Of a DNA stretch of 64,000 nt, positions 17,635 to 27,133 are shown one piece after another. Position numbers and translations under genes: made by a program. The stretch lies in assembly GCA_049941595.1 (NCBI GenBank), contig JBNFNA010000005.1:62001-126000 (forward strand), written 5' to 3'. The stretch comes from Pasteurella sp049941595. GTDB lineage: Bacteria; Pseudomonadota; Gammaproteobacteria; Enterobacterales; Pasteurellaceae. The stretch's first letter is position 1. Every line of letters begins with the position of its first letter. The notes beneath the pieces are model-generated. The model searched no databases. It was not told the DNA's origin and saw only the letters and a list, made by a program, of their open reading frames with translations.

Positions 17635-20442
17635 ATGATTAAACGCATTTCTGAAAAATTTACGCCTAAGCAGTATATTTTCAAATTTTTCGCAATTTTG
17701 ACCGCACTTTTAGGTTTATATCTATTAGTTGCGTGGTCAAGCTATTCGCCTTTGGATAATTCTTGGGCATCCTCAGCTTCTCATCAACAAACTATAAACA
17801 AAGCAGGTGCATTTGGTGCTTGGGTCATCGACCTTTTCTTTGTTTTGTTTGGTTATGTGGGGCATTTATTCCCTTTTATGATTTTTATTTTGCCACTGGC
17901 TTGGCTGCGTAAAAAATCAGAAACAGAATTCAGTTGGGCAAAATTTGCCTTACGTTTTTTAGGGCTAGCAATATTTTTATCTGGCACCTGTGTGTTGTTC
18001 ACCTTACTTTTCTCGCACAATCCTTATTATCTGTCTGGCGGTGTGTTAGGTGGAAGTATCGTCACAGCATTATTTTCATTGCTTGATTTTGTGGGATTAA
18101 TGCTATCAGGCTTTGTCTTTGCTGTGGTTGGTTTTGTATTGTGTTCAGGTTCCTCGTTAATCCAATGGTTTGTGAAAGCCTATTATTGGTTAACAATGCA
18201 AAACGAAGAAAAAGCACAGCGAGATGAGAGCGAAGAAAATCAAGAAGAAAGCGTAACAGAACAAATTGAATTTGAACTTGAGCCAGAAATTGTTGCTGTA
18301 AACAGTGAAACACAAAAAGTCGTGGCAAATGTAGAAACACAAACTCAGACAGTAATCTCTGAACCAGTTGCAAGCGCAGTGAAGTCCGAACCATTAATTA
18401 ATATTGAAGGTTTAGATCGCTTAGCGTCACAAACTCGTGTAGAAAGTTCAGCGAGCCAGTTTGATGATGTAAATGCGGTGCAATTAGGTGGCTATGTCGC
18501 AGGTCAAGAAGAGCCACTACCAACAGTGAGTATGGTGACCCCACCGAGTTTACATAATGAGCCGGAACCTCATCCAGAGTGGAAAAATACCCGTTTATCT
18601 GCCCTTGAAGAATTGCCAACAGAAACACAAACAGGCAATTTACAAGATGACTTTGCGTCAATCCCAACCGTTTCGCTTTCACCGTTAGCCGAAAAAACGC
18701 AGTCAGAAATGACCGCACTTGAGGTGGAATATAATGAAATGGAAAGCGATCTTGCTCGCCAGTTTGCATTACAAGAACAACAACGTCTTGATGAAATGGC
18801 AATGCGTGCTAAAGAGTTAGATGCGGAAGAAGTGTTGGATCATATTTTAGATAAAAATGATGAAAAAACTGCACAATCACTAATTTATAAACCTTATGGC
18901 GATTCGCTGATTCACCCAGCTTTACAACCGCAAGTGACAACAAAAGCTAAACCAACAACGCCAATGCCAAGTTTGGATTTATTAGAGCATCGTCCTGCGC
19001 AAGCACATCGTGTGACACAAGAAGAAATTCGTGAAACTTCACAGCGTATTGAACACCAATTGCGCAATTTTAATGTAAAAGCCACAGTCAAAGGCGTACT
19101 TGTTGGCCCTGTGGTGACACGCTATGAACTTGAATTACAACCTGGTGTCAAAGCAGCAAGAGTAACGGGGATTGATACGGATTTAGCGCGTGCATTAATG
19201 TTCCGTTCTATTCGTGTGGCAGAGGTGATCCCAGGTAAGCCTTACATTGGGATTGAAACGCCAAATGATCATCGTCAAATGGTGACCTTGCGTGAAGTAT
19301 TGGACAGCGATGAATTCCGTCAGTCTAAATCCTTGCTTTCGATGGCATTAGGTAAAGATATTAGTGGTCAGCCAGTGGTGGTGGACTTAGCCAAAATGCC
19401 ACACTTATTAGTGGCAGGTGCGACAGGTTCAGGAAAATCTGTTGGGGTTAACACAATGATTTTAAGTTTACTGTTCAGAGTTAAACCTGAAGAAGTGAAA
19501 TTTATTATGATTGACCCTAAAGTCGTTGAGCTGTCTATTTATGATGGTATTCCACATTTATTGACAGAAGTTGTCACCGATATGAAAAAAGCGGCGAATG
19601 CACTGCGCTGGTGTGTAGATGAAATGGAACGTCGTTATCAACTGTTATCTGTGTTACGTATGCGTAATATTGAAGGTTATAACGAAAAAATCGACGAGTA
19701 CGAAGCACGTAATATGCCGATCCCAAATCCGTTATGGCGACCGGGTGACACAATGGATACGTTACCGCCACCATTGGAAAAACTCAGTTATATTGTTGTC
19801 GTTGTCGATGAGTTTGCGGATTTAATGATGGTTGCGGGTAAACAAGTAGAAGAGTTGATTGCTCGTTTAGCGCAAAAAGCCCGTGCGATTGGTATTCACT
19901 TAATTTTAGCAACACAACGCCCATCAGTGGACGTTATCACCGGCTTAATTAAAGCGAATATTCCAAGCCGTATTGCGTTTACCGTAGCGAGTAAAATCGA
20001 TTCTCGCACGATCTTAGATCAGGTGGGGGCAGAGGCGTTACTGGGCCGTGGTGATATGCTGTATTCTGGTGCAGGTAGTTCTGATTTAGTGCGTGTACAC
20101 GGCGCCTTTATGAGCGATGATGAAGTAGCTCGTGTTGTTGATGATTGGAAAGCACGTGGTAAACCAAATTATATTGAAGGCATTTTGGATGGCGGTGAAG
20201 AAGATGACAGTGATAATTCACGTTCTGCTAACGATTCAGATGATCTTGATGATCTATTTGATGAAGTGTCAGCGTTTGTGATTGACACCGGAATTACTTC
20301 AATTTCAAATATTCAACGCAAATTCAAAGTCGGCTTTAACCGTGCAGCGCGCATTATGGAACAATTAGAAGAGCAAGGTATTGTTTCTTCTATGCAAAAT
20401 GGTAAACGAGATGTCTTAGCAAGACGTTCTTCAGATTTTTAG
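17635..20442 (+). CDS. ftsK: DNA translocase FtsK
   Basis: A 935-residue protein: four or five N-terminal membrane helices (about 20-190), a Glu/Gln-rich linker shorter than in E. coli (about 190-450), the motor domain with Walker A GATGSGKS (595-602) and Walker B YIVVVVDEFADLM, and the C-terminal gamma winged helix (about 870-935) that reads KOPS sites. It links division to chromosome dimer resolution at dif. Starts 4 bases after lrp. Uptake sequences lie at 17701 and 18712. Confidence 0.97.
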   Translation: MIKRISEKFTPKQYIFKFFAILTALLGLYLLVAWSSYSPLDNSWASSASHQQTINKAGAFGAWVIDLFFVLFGYVGHLFPFMIFILPLAWLRKKSETEFSWAKFALRFLGLAIFLSGTCVLFTLLFSHNPYYLSGGVLGGSIVTALFSLLDFVGLMLSGFVFAVVGFVLCSGSSLIQWFVKAYYWLTMQNEEKAQRDESEENQEESVTEQIEFELEPEIVAVNSETQKVVANVETQTQTVISEPVASAVKSEPLINIEGLDRLASQTRVESSASQFDDVNAVQLGGYVAGQEEPLPTVSMVTPPSLHNEPEPHPEWKNTRLSALEELPTETQTGNLQDDFASIPTVSLSPLAEKTQSEMTALEVEYNEMESDLARQFALQEQQRLDEMAMRAKELDAEEVLDHILDKNDEKTAQSLIYKPYGDSLIHPALQPQVTTKAKPTTPMPSLDLLEHRPAQAHRVTQEEIRETSQRIEHQLRNFNVKATVKGVLVGPVVTRYELELQPGVKAARVTGIDTDLARALMFRSIRVAEVIPGKPYIGIETPNDHRQMVTLREVLDSDEFRQSKSLLSMALGKDISGQPVVVDLAKMPHLLVAGATGSGKSVGVNTMILSLLFRVKPEEVKFIMIDPKVVELSIYDGIPHLLTEVVTDMKKAANALRWCVDEMERRYQLLSVLRMRNIEGYNEKIDEYEARNMPIPNPLWRPGDTMDTLPPPLEKLSYIVVVVDEFADLMMVAGKQVEELIARLAQKARAIGIHLILATQRPSVDVITGLIKANIPSRIAFTVASKIDSRTILDQVGAEALLGRGDMLYSGAGSSDLVRVHGAFMSDDEVARVVDDWKARGKPNYIEGILDGGEEDDSDNSRSANDSDDLDDLFDEVSAFVIDTGITSISNIQRKFKVGFNRAARIMEQLEEQGIVSSMQNGKRDVLARRSSDF

Positions 20443-20453
20443 GAAAAGCAAAT

Positions 20454-21071
20454 ATGAAAAAAACGTTAGTAAAAACCACCGCACTTTTTGTCGCAACATT
20501 CAGCACATTCGCTTGGGCAGATGCGGCAAGTGAATTGCAATTACGTTTAAGCAAAGTGGATGAGCTAAGTGCAAGCTATACACAAGCCGTGAGTAGCGTG
20601 GACGGTAAAAAAGTGCAAGATGGCAAAGGCACGTTAAAAATTAAACGTCCAAATTTATTCCGTATGGACAACCAAGCACCACAAGAAACCCAAATTATTT
20701 CAGATGGTAAAACCTTGTGGTTCTACGATCCTTTTGTGGCACAAGTGACTGCAAGTTGGGTAAAAGATGCTGTAAATAACACGCCATTTGTTCTGTTGAC
20801 TTCAAGTGATAAAAGCCATTGGGCACAATACGATGTTGAGCAAAAAGCAGATACGTTTGTGTTAAAACCAAAAGCGAAAAACAGCAATTTGCGTCAGTTT
20901 GATATCCGTATTGACAGCGAAGGTGTGCTACGTCATTTCAGTACTATTGAAAAAGACGGTCAGTCGAATTTATATGTGTTACGCAATATCACCAATCAAC
21001 CAATTGCGAACAGCTTGTTTAAATTTAACTTGCCGAAAGGTGTTGAGCTAGACGATCAGCGTAAAAAATAG
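20454..21071 (+). CDS. lolA: Outer-membrane lipoprotein carrier LolA
   Basis: A 205-residue periplasmic protein with signal peptide ending at FAWA (about residue 22). It shuttles lipoproteins from LolCDE to LolB. Conserved ELQLRLSKVDELSASYTQ and RPNLFRM segments are visible. The signal peptide is partly encoded by an uptake sequence (20478), giving TTALFVA. Eleven bases after ftsK. Confidence 0.94.
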   Translation: MKKTLVKTTALFVATFSTFAWADAASELQLRLSKVDELSASYTQAVSSVDGKKVQDGKGTLKIKRPNLFRMDNQAPQETQIISDGKTLWFYDPFVAQVTASWVKDAVNNTPFVLLTSSDKSHWAQYDVEQKADTFVLKPKAKNSNLRQFDIRIDSEGVLRHFSTIEKDGQSNLYVLRNITNQPIANSLFKFNLPKGVELDDQRKK

Positions 21072-21083
21072 TGAGCTTTGAAT

Positions 21084-22427
21084 ATGTCTAACTTACATTT
21101 TGACTTTGCGGAACAAGATTTTCGCCCGTTAGCAGCGAGAATGCGCCCAACGACATTAACTCAATATTGCGGTCAGTCACATTTAATTGGTGAGGGCAAA
21201 CCGCTACGCAAAGCGATTGAAGCGGGACATATTCACTCGATGATCTTTTGGGGACCACCGGGAACGGGGAAAACCACGCTTGCAGAAATTATCGCTCAAC
21301 GGATTAATGCCGAAGTAGAGCGTATTTCTGCGGTGACCAGTGGTGTAAAAGAAATTCGAGAGGCGATTGAGCGAGCCAAACAAAATCGTTTGTCTGATCG
21401 CCGAACTATTCTTTTTGTTGACGAAGTGCATCGTTTTAATAAAAGTCAGCAAGATGCTTTTTTACCGCATATTGAAGATGGCACTATTATTTTTATTGGT
21501 GCCACCACAGAAAATCCTTCTTTTGAATTAAACAGTGCTTTGCTTTCGCGAGCGAGAGTTTATGTGCTGAAATCATTAACAACTGCTGAAATCACCCAAG
21601 TGTTACAACAAGCCTTACAAGATGAAGAACGAGGGCTTGGCAAAGAGCTGTTTGTTTTAGAAGAAAATTTGCTCGAAATGTTAGCGGAATATGTGAATGG
21701 TGATGCACGTTTAGCGTTAAACTGCTTAGAGCTAATGAGTGATATGGCAGAAGAAAGTGAAAACGGTAAAATTTTGAACAGCACTTTATTGAAAGAAGTG
21801 TTAGGTGAAAGACAAGCCCGTTTTGATAAACAGGGCGATCGTTTTTATGATTTGATTTCTGCGTTGCATAAATCGGTGCGAGGTTCTGCACCAGATGCGG
21901 CTTTGTATTGGTATGCAAGAATTATCACAGCAGGGGGCGATCCGCTTTATGTAGCAAGACGTTTATTGGCGATTGCTTCTGAAGATGTTGGAAATGCCGA
22001 TCCTCGAGCAATGCAAGTAGCATTAGCGGCGTGGGATTGTTTTACGCGAGTAGGTGCTGCGGAAGGTGAAAGAGCTATTGCCCAAGCGATTGTTTATCTT
22101 GCTGTTGCGCCAAAAAGTAACGCTGTTTACACTGCCTTTAAACAGGCGAAAAAACACGCTCAAGAAGCACCAGATTATGATGTGCCAGAGCATCTTCGTA
22201 ATGCACCAACCAAATTAATGAAAACCTTAGGGTATGGTGCGGAATATCGCTATGCACACGATGAAGAAAATGCTTATGCTGCTGGTGAGAGTTATTTCCC
22301 TGAGCCATTAAAAGAGACACAATATTATTTTCCAAGCGCACGAGGGATGGAAATTAAGATCAAAGAAAAATTGGATTGGTTAAGAAATTTAGATGCACAA
22401 AGTAAGACTAAACGTTATACAAAATAA
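21084..22427 (+). CDS. rarA: Replication-associated recombination protein RarA
   Basis: A clamp-loader-related AAA+ ATPase of about 447 residues, acting at stalled replication forks. Walker A GPPGTGKTT near residue 58 and Walker B ILFVDEVHRF near 113 are visible. The frame also allows a TTG at 21078; the ATG at 21084 with GTGAG upstream is preferred. Last gene of the lrp-ftsK-lolA-rarA run. Confidence 0.94.
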   Translation: MSNLHFDFAEQDFRPLAARMRPTTLTQYCGQSHLIGEGKPLRKAIEAGHIHSMIFWGPPGTGKTTLAEIIAQRINAEVERISAVTSGVKEIREAIERAKQNRLSDRRTILFVDEVHRFNKSQQDAFLPHIEDGTIIFIGATTENPSFELNSALLSRARVYVLKSLTTAEITQVLQQALQDEERGLGKELFVLEENLLEMLAEYVNGDARLALNCLELMSDMAEESENGKILNSTLLKEVLGERQARFDKQGDRFYDLISALHKSVRGSAPDAALYWYARIITAGGDPLYVARRLLAIASEDVGNADPRAMQVALAAWDCFTRVGAAEGERAIAQAIVYLAVAPKSNAVYTAFKQAKKHAQEAPDYDVPEHLRNAPTKLMKTLGYGAEYRYAHDEENAYAAGESYFPEPLKETQYYFPSARGMEIKIKEKLDWLRNLDAQSKTKRYTK

Positions 22428-23046
22428 AAAATGAAATTTTTGACTGCACTTTGTGCGTAAAAGAATGGGAGGAATATGAATTTCCTCCCATTTTTGTTAT
22501 TTGCCATTTGATTAAAAGGCATTTTATTTTAAGCCTTTTCTTATACAATTTCAGCCAGTCAGTGGGTGGCTTACCAACAATACATAAAAAGGCTCGGATC
22601 TGTGTTGCATTATGGCTATAACCCACATCTTCAGTGACTTGAGCAAGATATTTCACTTTTAATAGCAAAGTTTGTGCTAAGGTGATTCGCCAATGGGTTA
22701 AATATTCCATTGGTGAACTCCCTAAAATATCTTTGAAATAAACCGCAAATTTAGAACGCAACATTGCCGCCTTAGCCACTAATTCATCTAATTGCCAGTT
22801 ATATTCTAGTCGCTGGTGCATATCAAGTAACACCGGGGCAAGATATTTACCAGTCAGCCCTTTCAATAAACCCGCCTTAAAATGTTTTTGTTTCAAACAA
22901 CAGCGGATAACTTGTACGGTGAGATAAGCCGATAAGTGATGAATAACCGCTTGAAAACCACATTCTTGTAATTCACTTTGTTGAAAAATCTGGGAGGCAA
23001 TGACCGCTAAATATGGTTGCTCACTAATATCTAAATCACGGTATCT
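22408..23046 (-). pseudogene. AraC-family regulator remnant
   Basis: This open stretch of 213 codons has no N-terminal start: a TAA closes the frame at 23047-23049. It encodes part of a sensor domain (DLDISEQPYLAVIASQ) and the DNA-binding half (AKAAMLRSKFAVYFKDILG, SPMEYLTHWR), with a worn second helix-turn-helix (VGYSHNATQIRAFLCIVGKP) and an unrelated tail running into rarA. The pattern is that of AraC regulators with an N-terminal cupin-type domain, of about 300 residues. I read it as a decayed gene. A shorter product starting at TTG (22896) is possible but unlikely to function. Confidence 0.75.
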
Positions 23047-23192
23047 TTAATCACTTAGTGACTTAATTTATTGAAAGATATAACGATTAACATTTAACTC
23101 ATTGTGCTTTCCCTTAGTATGTTAAGAATAGCGACGTTATTAAGCGAAGTAACAATGCGTTTTGGCTTCTTCAAAAGGACTTTGAAATCTTG

Positions 23193-23218
23193 CCACCATT
23201 ATCGGTGGCTTTTTTATT
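23193..23218 (+). terminator. Orphan terminator
   Basis: GCCACC pairs with GGTGGC around a 6-base loop, followed by TTTTTTA. No plus-strand gene ends here; it may be left from a deleted gene in the decayed 22428-23270 interval. Confidence 0.55.
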
Positions 23219-23274
23219 GCCCAAAAAATAGGCTCATATATTTCTATATAAGCCTATTCATTTTCAACGGAACA

Positions 23275-24486
23275 TTAACCAATCACAGCGGGTAAATAAC
23301 CAGCTTTAATTAAGAACGGTACATTCATAATCAATAAACCAAGAATTAACGCACCTAATAATGTGATGTTGCCACCAATGACACGATACGGTAAATCCGG
23401 ATAAATTTTTCTTGCACGCCACGCCATACCAACAGGTAAAACTAGACCGTAGAATGTGAACATTTGACCCGCATATCCTAATGCCATTACGAAGCCTTCA
23501 GGATAGAACAACGCAAAAATGAGCGGTGGTAAGAAGGTTAAGAAACCTAAAGACACACGATTTGTTTTAATTTTTACGCGTTTTAATAAGTCATATAAGC
23601 AATCAAATAATGATAATGCTACACCTAAGAATGAGGTAATTAATGCAAGTGTAAAGAATAAACGCATTGCAATACTGATGACCGAACTGTCAGTTGCTTG
23701 GTATGTTGCAGTAATTAATCCATTAAGTGTTGGATCAGAATTAATGATTTCAACAAATTGCGTTTGTGGGAACACGCCGTGTGTCGCCATCTGCCAAATG
23801 ATATAAGCGACTAAAGGAATTGCTGTACCTGTAATAATTGCAATACGTAAACGGCGAATATCACCATCTAAATAGCTATTAATACTTGGAATGATTACGT
23901 GGAAACCAAATGAAGTAAAAAACACAGGGCTTGCTGAAATAATTAAGAAGTCTTTTAACGGCATTGCCATTAAGTTCTCACTTTTTACCAAAGGCAGCAT
24001 CATCAATAATACGAATACAAACGCAATTAGTTTGATAACGAATAGGAATCTCGTCAATAAATCCACCGCACCTGTACTAATCACAATGAATACACCTAAT
24101 ACAATAGTGAAAAGCACAATAGAAATTTGCGTTGAATATTCCCCTAAGAACGGCAGAACGCTAGATAGTAACGAACCACCGCCGGTTACGTACGCTGAAA
24201 GGATTGCATACATAAAAATTACAAGAGAAAATGTCGCTAAAATACGCCCTGGCAGACCAAAATATTGTTCAGCAAGGGTAGCGATTCCCGCATTTTTAGT
24301 TTCTGCTTTTTGATAGACTTCAACAAATAGTAATGCACTATAAGAAAGGAGTCCCCAAAGAATAAAGAGAAGAATTAGGGTATAAGTGAAGCCCATTTCT
24401 GCAGAAGTAAGAGGCATTGCTAACATACCGGCACCAATGGTGGTACCTGCAACTAATAATGCACTACCGAAGGTTTTATTTTTCAT
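23275..24486 (-). CDS. tyrP: Tyrosine-specific transporter (aromatic amino acid permease family)
   Basis: About 403 residues with eleven hydrophobic segments; hydroxy/aromatic amino acid permease family, N-terminus KTFGSALLVAGTTIGAGMLA. Mtr and TyrP look alike in sequence; I prefer TyrP because two adjacent TyrR-type boxes lie upstream. The frame is open to 24513 but the ATG at 24486 follows a good GAGAGA ribosome site and matches family starts. Predicted proton-coupled import of tyrosine. Confidence 0.87.
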   Translation of the reverse strand: MKNKTFGSALLVAGTTIGAGMLAMPLTSAEMGFTYTLILLFILWGLLSYSALLFVEVYQKAETKNAGIATLAEQYFGLPGRILATFSLVIFMYAILSAYVTGGGSLLSSVLPFLGEYSTQISIVLFTIVLGVFIVISTGAVDLLTRFLFVIKLIAFVFVLLMMLPLVKSENLMAMPLKDFLIISASPVFFTSFGFHVIIPSINSYLDGDIRRLRIAIITGTAIPLVAYIIWQMATHGVFPQTQFVEIINSDPTLNGLITATYQATDSSVISIAMRLFFTLALITSFLGVALSLFDCLYDLLKRVKIKTNRVSLGFLTFLPPLIFALFYPEGFVMALGYAGQMFTFYGLVLPVGMAWRARKIYPDLPYRVIGGNITLLGALILGLLIMNVPFLIKAGYLPAVIG

Positions 24487-24524
24487 AGATATCTCTCGAG
24501 TAAAAAACAACAAGTAAGGTCAGC

Positions 24525-24552
24525 ATTTTAACTGAAAAAAAATAAAATGTAA
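24525..24552 (-). promoter_or_regulatory. Predicted tyrP promoter
   Basis: Minus strand: -35 TTACAT (24547-24552), 16-base spacer, -10 TAAAAT (24525-24530). The -35 falls inside the first TyrR-like box. Confidence 0.45.
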
Positions 24553-24565
24553 TCATTTTATTACA
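24548..24565. promoter_or_regulatory. TyrR box 1 (strong)
   Basis: TGTAA-N8-TTACA, an exact match to the symmetric core of the TyrR consensus (TGTAAAN6TTTACA), overlapping the predicted tyrP -35. Confidence 0.65.
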
Positions 24566-24567
24566 GT

Positions 24568-24585
24568 TGTTATGTTTTTTTTACA
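24568..24585. promoter_or_regulatory. TyrR box 2 (weak)
   Basis: TGTTA-N8-TTACA, one mismatch in ten core positions, separated from box 1 by 2 bases. Confidence 0.5.
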
Positions 24586-24698
24586 CCCTGTATTGTTATG
24601 TTCACAATCGATCACAAACATAACTACTGATTGAATGAAAAAATTGTGTTAAAATTCGCAACCGATTTTGTCCATTACTATTTAGATTAGGAAATAAT

Positions 24699-25172
24699 AT
24701 GAACGTATTAGAAGGTGCTGTTGCAGCTCCAAATGCAAAAATTGCAGTAGTAATCGCTCGTTTCAATAGCTTTATCAATGAAAGTTTATTAGAAGGTGCA
24801 TTAGATGCGTTAAAACGCATCGGCCAAGTAAAAGATGAAAATATTACTTTAGTGCGTGCGCCAGGTGCTTATGAATTACCATTAGTTGCACGTCGTTTAG
24901 CAGAAACTAAAAAATATGATGCAATCGTGGCATTAGGTACTGTAATTCGTGGTGGTACTGCGCATTTTGAATATGTTGCCGGTGAAGCGAGCAGCGGTTT
25001 AGGTCAAGTTGCAATGAACGCTGAAATTCCAGTAGCATTTGGTGTATTAACAACTGAAAACATCGAACAAGCGATCGAACGTGCTGGTACTAAAGCGGGT
25101 AATAAAGGTGCGGAAGCAGCTTTAGTGGCTTTAGAAATGGTAAATTTATTAGCTCAAATTGACGCGGCGTAA
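24699..25172 (+). CDS. ribH: 6,7-dimethyl-8-ribityllumazine synthase
   Basis: A 157-residue riboflavin pathway enzyme that condenses the ribityl-aminouracil and dihydroxybutanone phosphate intermediates. Seen: ARFNSFINESLLEGA, VRAPGAYELPLVA, the substrate loop VIRGGTAHFEYVAGE, and GVLTTENIEQA. Full length. Followed at 5 bases by nusB, a very common pairing. I saw no FMN riboswitch upstream. Confidence 0.97.
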   Translation: MNVLEGAVAAPNAKIAVVIARFNSFINESLLEGALDALKRIGQVKDENITLVRAPGAYELPLVARRLAETKKYDAIVALGTVIRGGTAHFEYVAGEASSGLGQVAMNAEIPVAFGVLTTENIEQAIERAGTKAGNKGAEAALVALEMVNLLAQIDAA

Positions 25173-25177
25173 TTAAG

Positions 25178-25612
25178 ATGACAGAAGAAAAAGTAGAGAA
25201 AAAAGTATCGCCACGTCGTCGTGCGAGAGAATGTGCAGTTCAAGCTTTATATTCTTGGTATGTATCGCAAAATTCGCCTGCAGAAATTGAACTTGAGTTT
25301 GTTGCTGAACAAGATTTAAAAGGTGTTGATGTTGCTTATTTCCGTAAGTTATTCCGTCAAACAGCTGAAAATGTAGAAGCAGTTGATGACATTATAGCAC
25401 CTTATTTAGATCGTGATGTTAATGAAGTGGATCCAATTGAAAAAGCGATCTTACGCCTTGCGGTTTATGAATTAAAATTTGAGCTTGATGTTCCATACAA
25501 AGTTGTAATTAACGAAGCAATCGAAGTTGCAAAAGTATTTGGCGCAGACGACAGCCACAAATATGTGAATGGTGTGTTAGACAAAGTCGCACCAGCATTA
25601 TCTCGTAAATAA
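25178..25612 (+). CDS. nusB: Transcription antitermination factor NusB
   Basis: A 144-residue helical protein that binds boxA RNA with NusE (ribosomal protein S10) in rRNA antitermination. The family motifs RRRARECAVQALYSW, VDPIEKAILRLAVYEL and KVVINEAIEVAKVFG are present. Second gene of the ribH operon. Confidence 0.96.
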   Translation: MTEEKVEKKVSPRRRARECAVQALYSWYVSQNSPAEIELEFVAEQDLKGVDVAYFRKLFRQTAENVEAVDDIIAPYLDRDVNEVDPIEKAILRLAVYELKFELDVPYKVVINEAIEVAKVFGADDSHKYVNGVLDKVAPALSRK

Positions 25613-25630
25613 TTGATTTAGAGGTACTTA

Positions 25631-26623
25631 ATGAGTAATGGCGAATTTGACATAATTCAACGTTATTTTACAGCCTCAAAGCGAACTCCGCGTAAAGACG
25701 TCATTGTATCGATTGGTGATGATTGTGCGATAACAGAATTAAAGCAAAATCAACGCCTTGTGATTACTACTGATACAATGGTGGAAAATACGCACTTCCT
25801 GCCAACTATTCGTCCAGCGGATTTAGCGTATAAATCCGTTGCGACCAACCTAAGCGATCTTGCAGCGATGGGCGCAGAGCCTGCTTGGGTTTCTCTTGCA
25901 TTGACCCTACCTGAAATTAATGAGCAATGGCTAAGTGAATTTAGCGAAAGTTTCTTTGATATTTTGGATCATTATAATGTGGATTTGATTGGTGGGGATA
26001 CTACAAAAGGCCCTCTTTCGATCACAATTACTGCACAAGGTATTATTCCAAAAGACAAAGCGCTTTGTCGCCATAGTGCTAAAGTCGGGGATTGGGTGTA
26101 TGTGTCAGGCACATTAGGCGATAGCGCCGCAGGTCTTGCTTTGGTGCTAAATGGCAAAAGTGCGGTCAATTCTACACAAGAATATTTGATACAACGCCAT
26201 TTGCGTCCAACACCCCGTGTTTTACTCGGTTTGGAGCTTTCTGTTTCGTCTTTAGCCAATTCTGCGATTGATATTTCAGATGGTTTTATGGCTGATTTAG
26301 GGCATATCTTATCGCGTAGTCAATGTGGTGCGTTAATTGATATCAGTAAATTGCCATTGTCTGAACAGTTAATTGAAGTGGTTGGGCGAGAAAAAGCGGA
26401 AATTTTGGCATTAACAGGTGGTGAGGATTACGAGCTTTGCTTTACGGTGCCAGATAATAACAAAGCCAAGTTGGAACGTGCATTGGCGTATATCGGCGTG
26501 CAGTACACTTGTGTCGGGCAGATTCGCGCAATTAGCCCAAACAATAAAAAACGGATTAAATTTGAACGAAATGGAGAACCCATTGAGCTTGATATTAAGC
26601 CAGGTTTTGATCATTTCAAATAA
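25631..26623 (+). CDS. thiL: Thiamine-monophosphate kinase
   Basis: A 330-residue enzyme that phosphorylates thiamine phosphate to the active cofactor TPP. Metal/ATP motifs GDDCAI near residue 28, the loop VATNLSDLAAMGA near 73, IGGDTTKG near 120 and ALTGGEDYEL near 260 are visible. It stands in the ribH-nusB-thiL-pgpA order common to gammaproteobacteria. A second thiamine gene, thiC, is at 36512, under riboswitch control. Uptake sequence at 26158. Confidence 0.95.
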   Translation: MSNGEFDIIQRYFTASKRTPRKDVIVSIGDDCAITELKQNQRLVITTDTMVENTHFLPTIRPADLAYKSVATNLSDLAAMGAEPAWVSLALTLPEINEQWLSEFSESFFDILDHYNVDLIGGDTTKGPLSITITAQGIIPKDKALCRHSAKVGDWVYVSGTLGDSAAGLALVLNGKSAVNSTQEYLIQRHLRPTPRVLLGLELSVSSLANSAIDISDGFMADLGHILSRSQCGALIDISKLPLSEQLIEVVGREKAEILALTGGEDYELCFTVPDNNKAKLERALAYIGVQYTCVGQIRAISPNNKKRIKFERNGEPIELDIKPGFDHFK

Positions 26624-26644
26624 AAATTAAATAGGATTTACGCA

Positions 26645-27130
26645 ATGAAAGATTCCCCAGTTCAACGAGTTCGGTTAACAAACCCTGTTCACTTTTTAGC
26701 ACTTGGCTTTGGTTCAGGGTTAATGCGATCAGCACCGGGTACGTGGGGAAGTTTGGTTGGGCTAGGTTTAGCTTGGTTATTACTCCAGTATTTAACGCCT
26801 ACAATTTTCTTTATTTTGACCGCACTTTGTTTTGCGATCGGCTGTTATCTCTGTCAAAAAACAGCAGATGATATGGGCGTGCACGATCACAGTGCGATTG
26901 TATGGGACGAAATTGTTGGCGTTTTTCTCGTGTTGCTTGCTGTGCCTGAATTATCCCTGTTCTGGTGTATCGGGGCGTTTTTAGCCTTCCGCTTCTTTGA
27001 TATTTTAAAACCTTATCCTATTCGCTATTTTGATCATAAGATCGAAAGTGGCTTTGGCATTATGTTAGATGATGTCCTCGCTGCGATTTATGCGATCCTT
27101 GTTTTAGTTGCTCTTCAATATTTTCTTTAA
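26645..27130 (+). CDS. pgpA: Phosphatidylglycerophosphatase A
   Basis: A 161-residue membrane phosphatase that makes phosphatidylglycerol. Conserved GSGLMRSAPGTWGSL and HDHSAIVWDEIVG segments and about four membrane helices are visible. Follows thiL by 21 bases. Uptake sequence at 26819. Confidence 0.94.
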   Translation: MKDSPVQRVRLTNPVHFLALGFGSGLMRSAPGTWGSLVGLGLAWLLLQYLTPTIFFILTALCFAIGCYLCQKTADDMGVHDHSAIVWDEIVGVFLVLLAVPELSLFWCIGAFLAFRFFDILKPYPIRYFDHKIESGFGIMLDDVLAAIYAILVLVALQYFL

Positions 27131-27133
27131 TGG

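Noticed and set aside
23104..23295. 63-codon plus-strand ORF
   Set aside because: No ribosome site, no recognisable domain, runs through the orphan terminator into the end of tyrP.
24586..24698. FMN riboswitch before ribH
   Set aside because: The short leader lacks the conserved RFN element segments.
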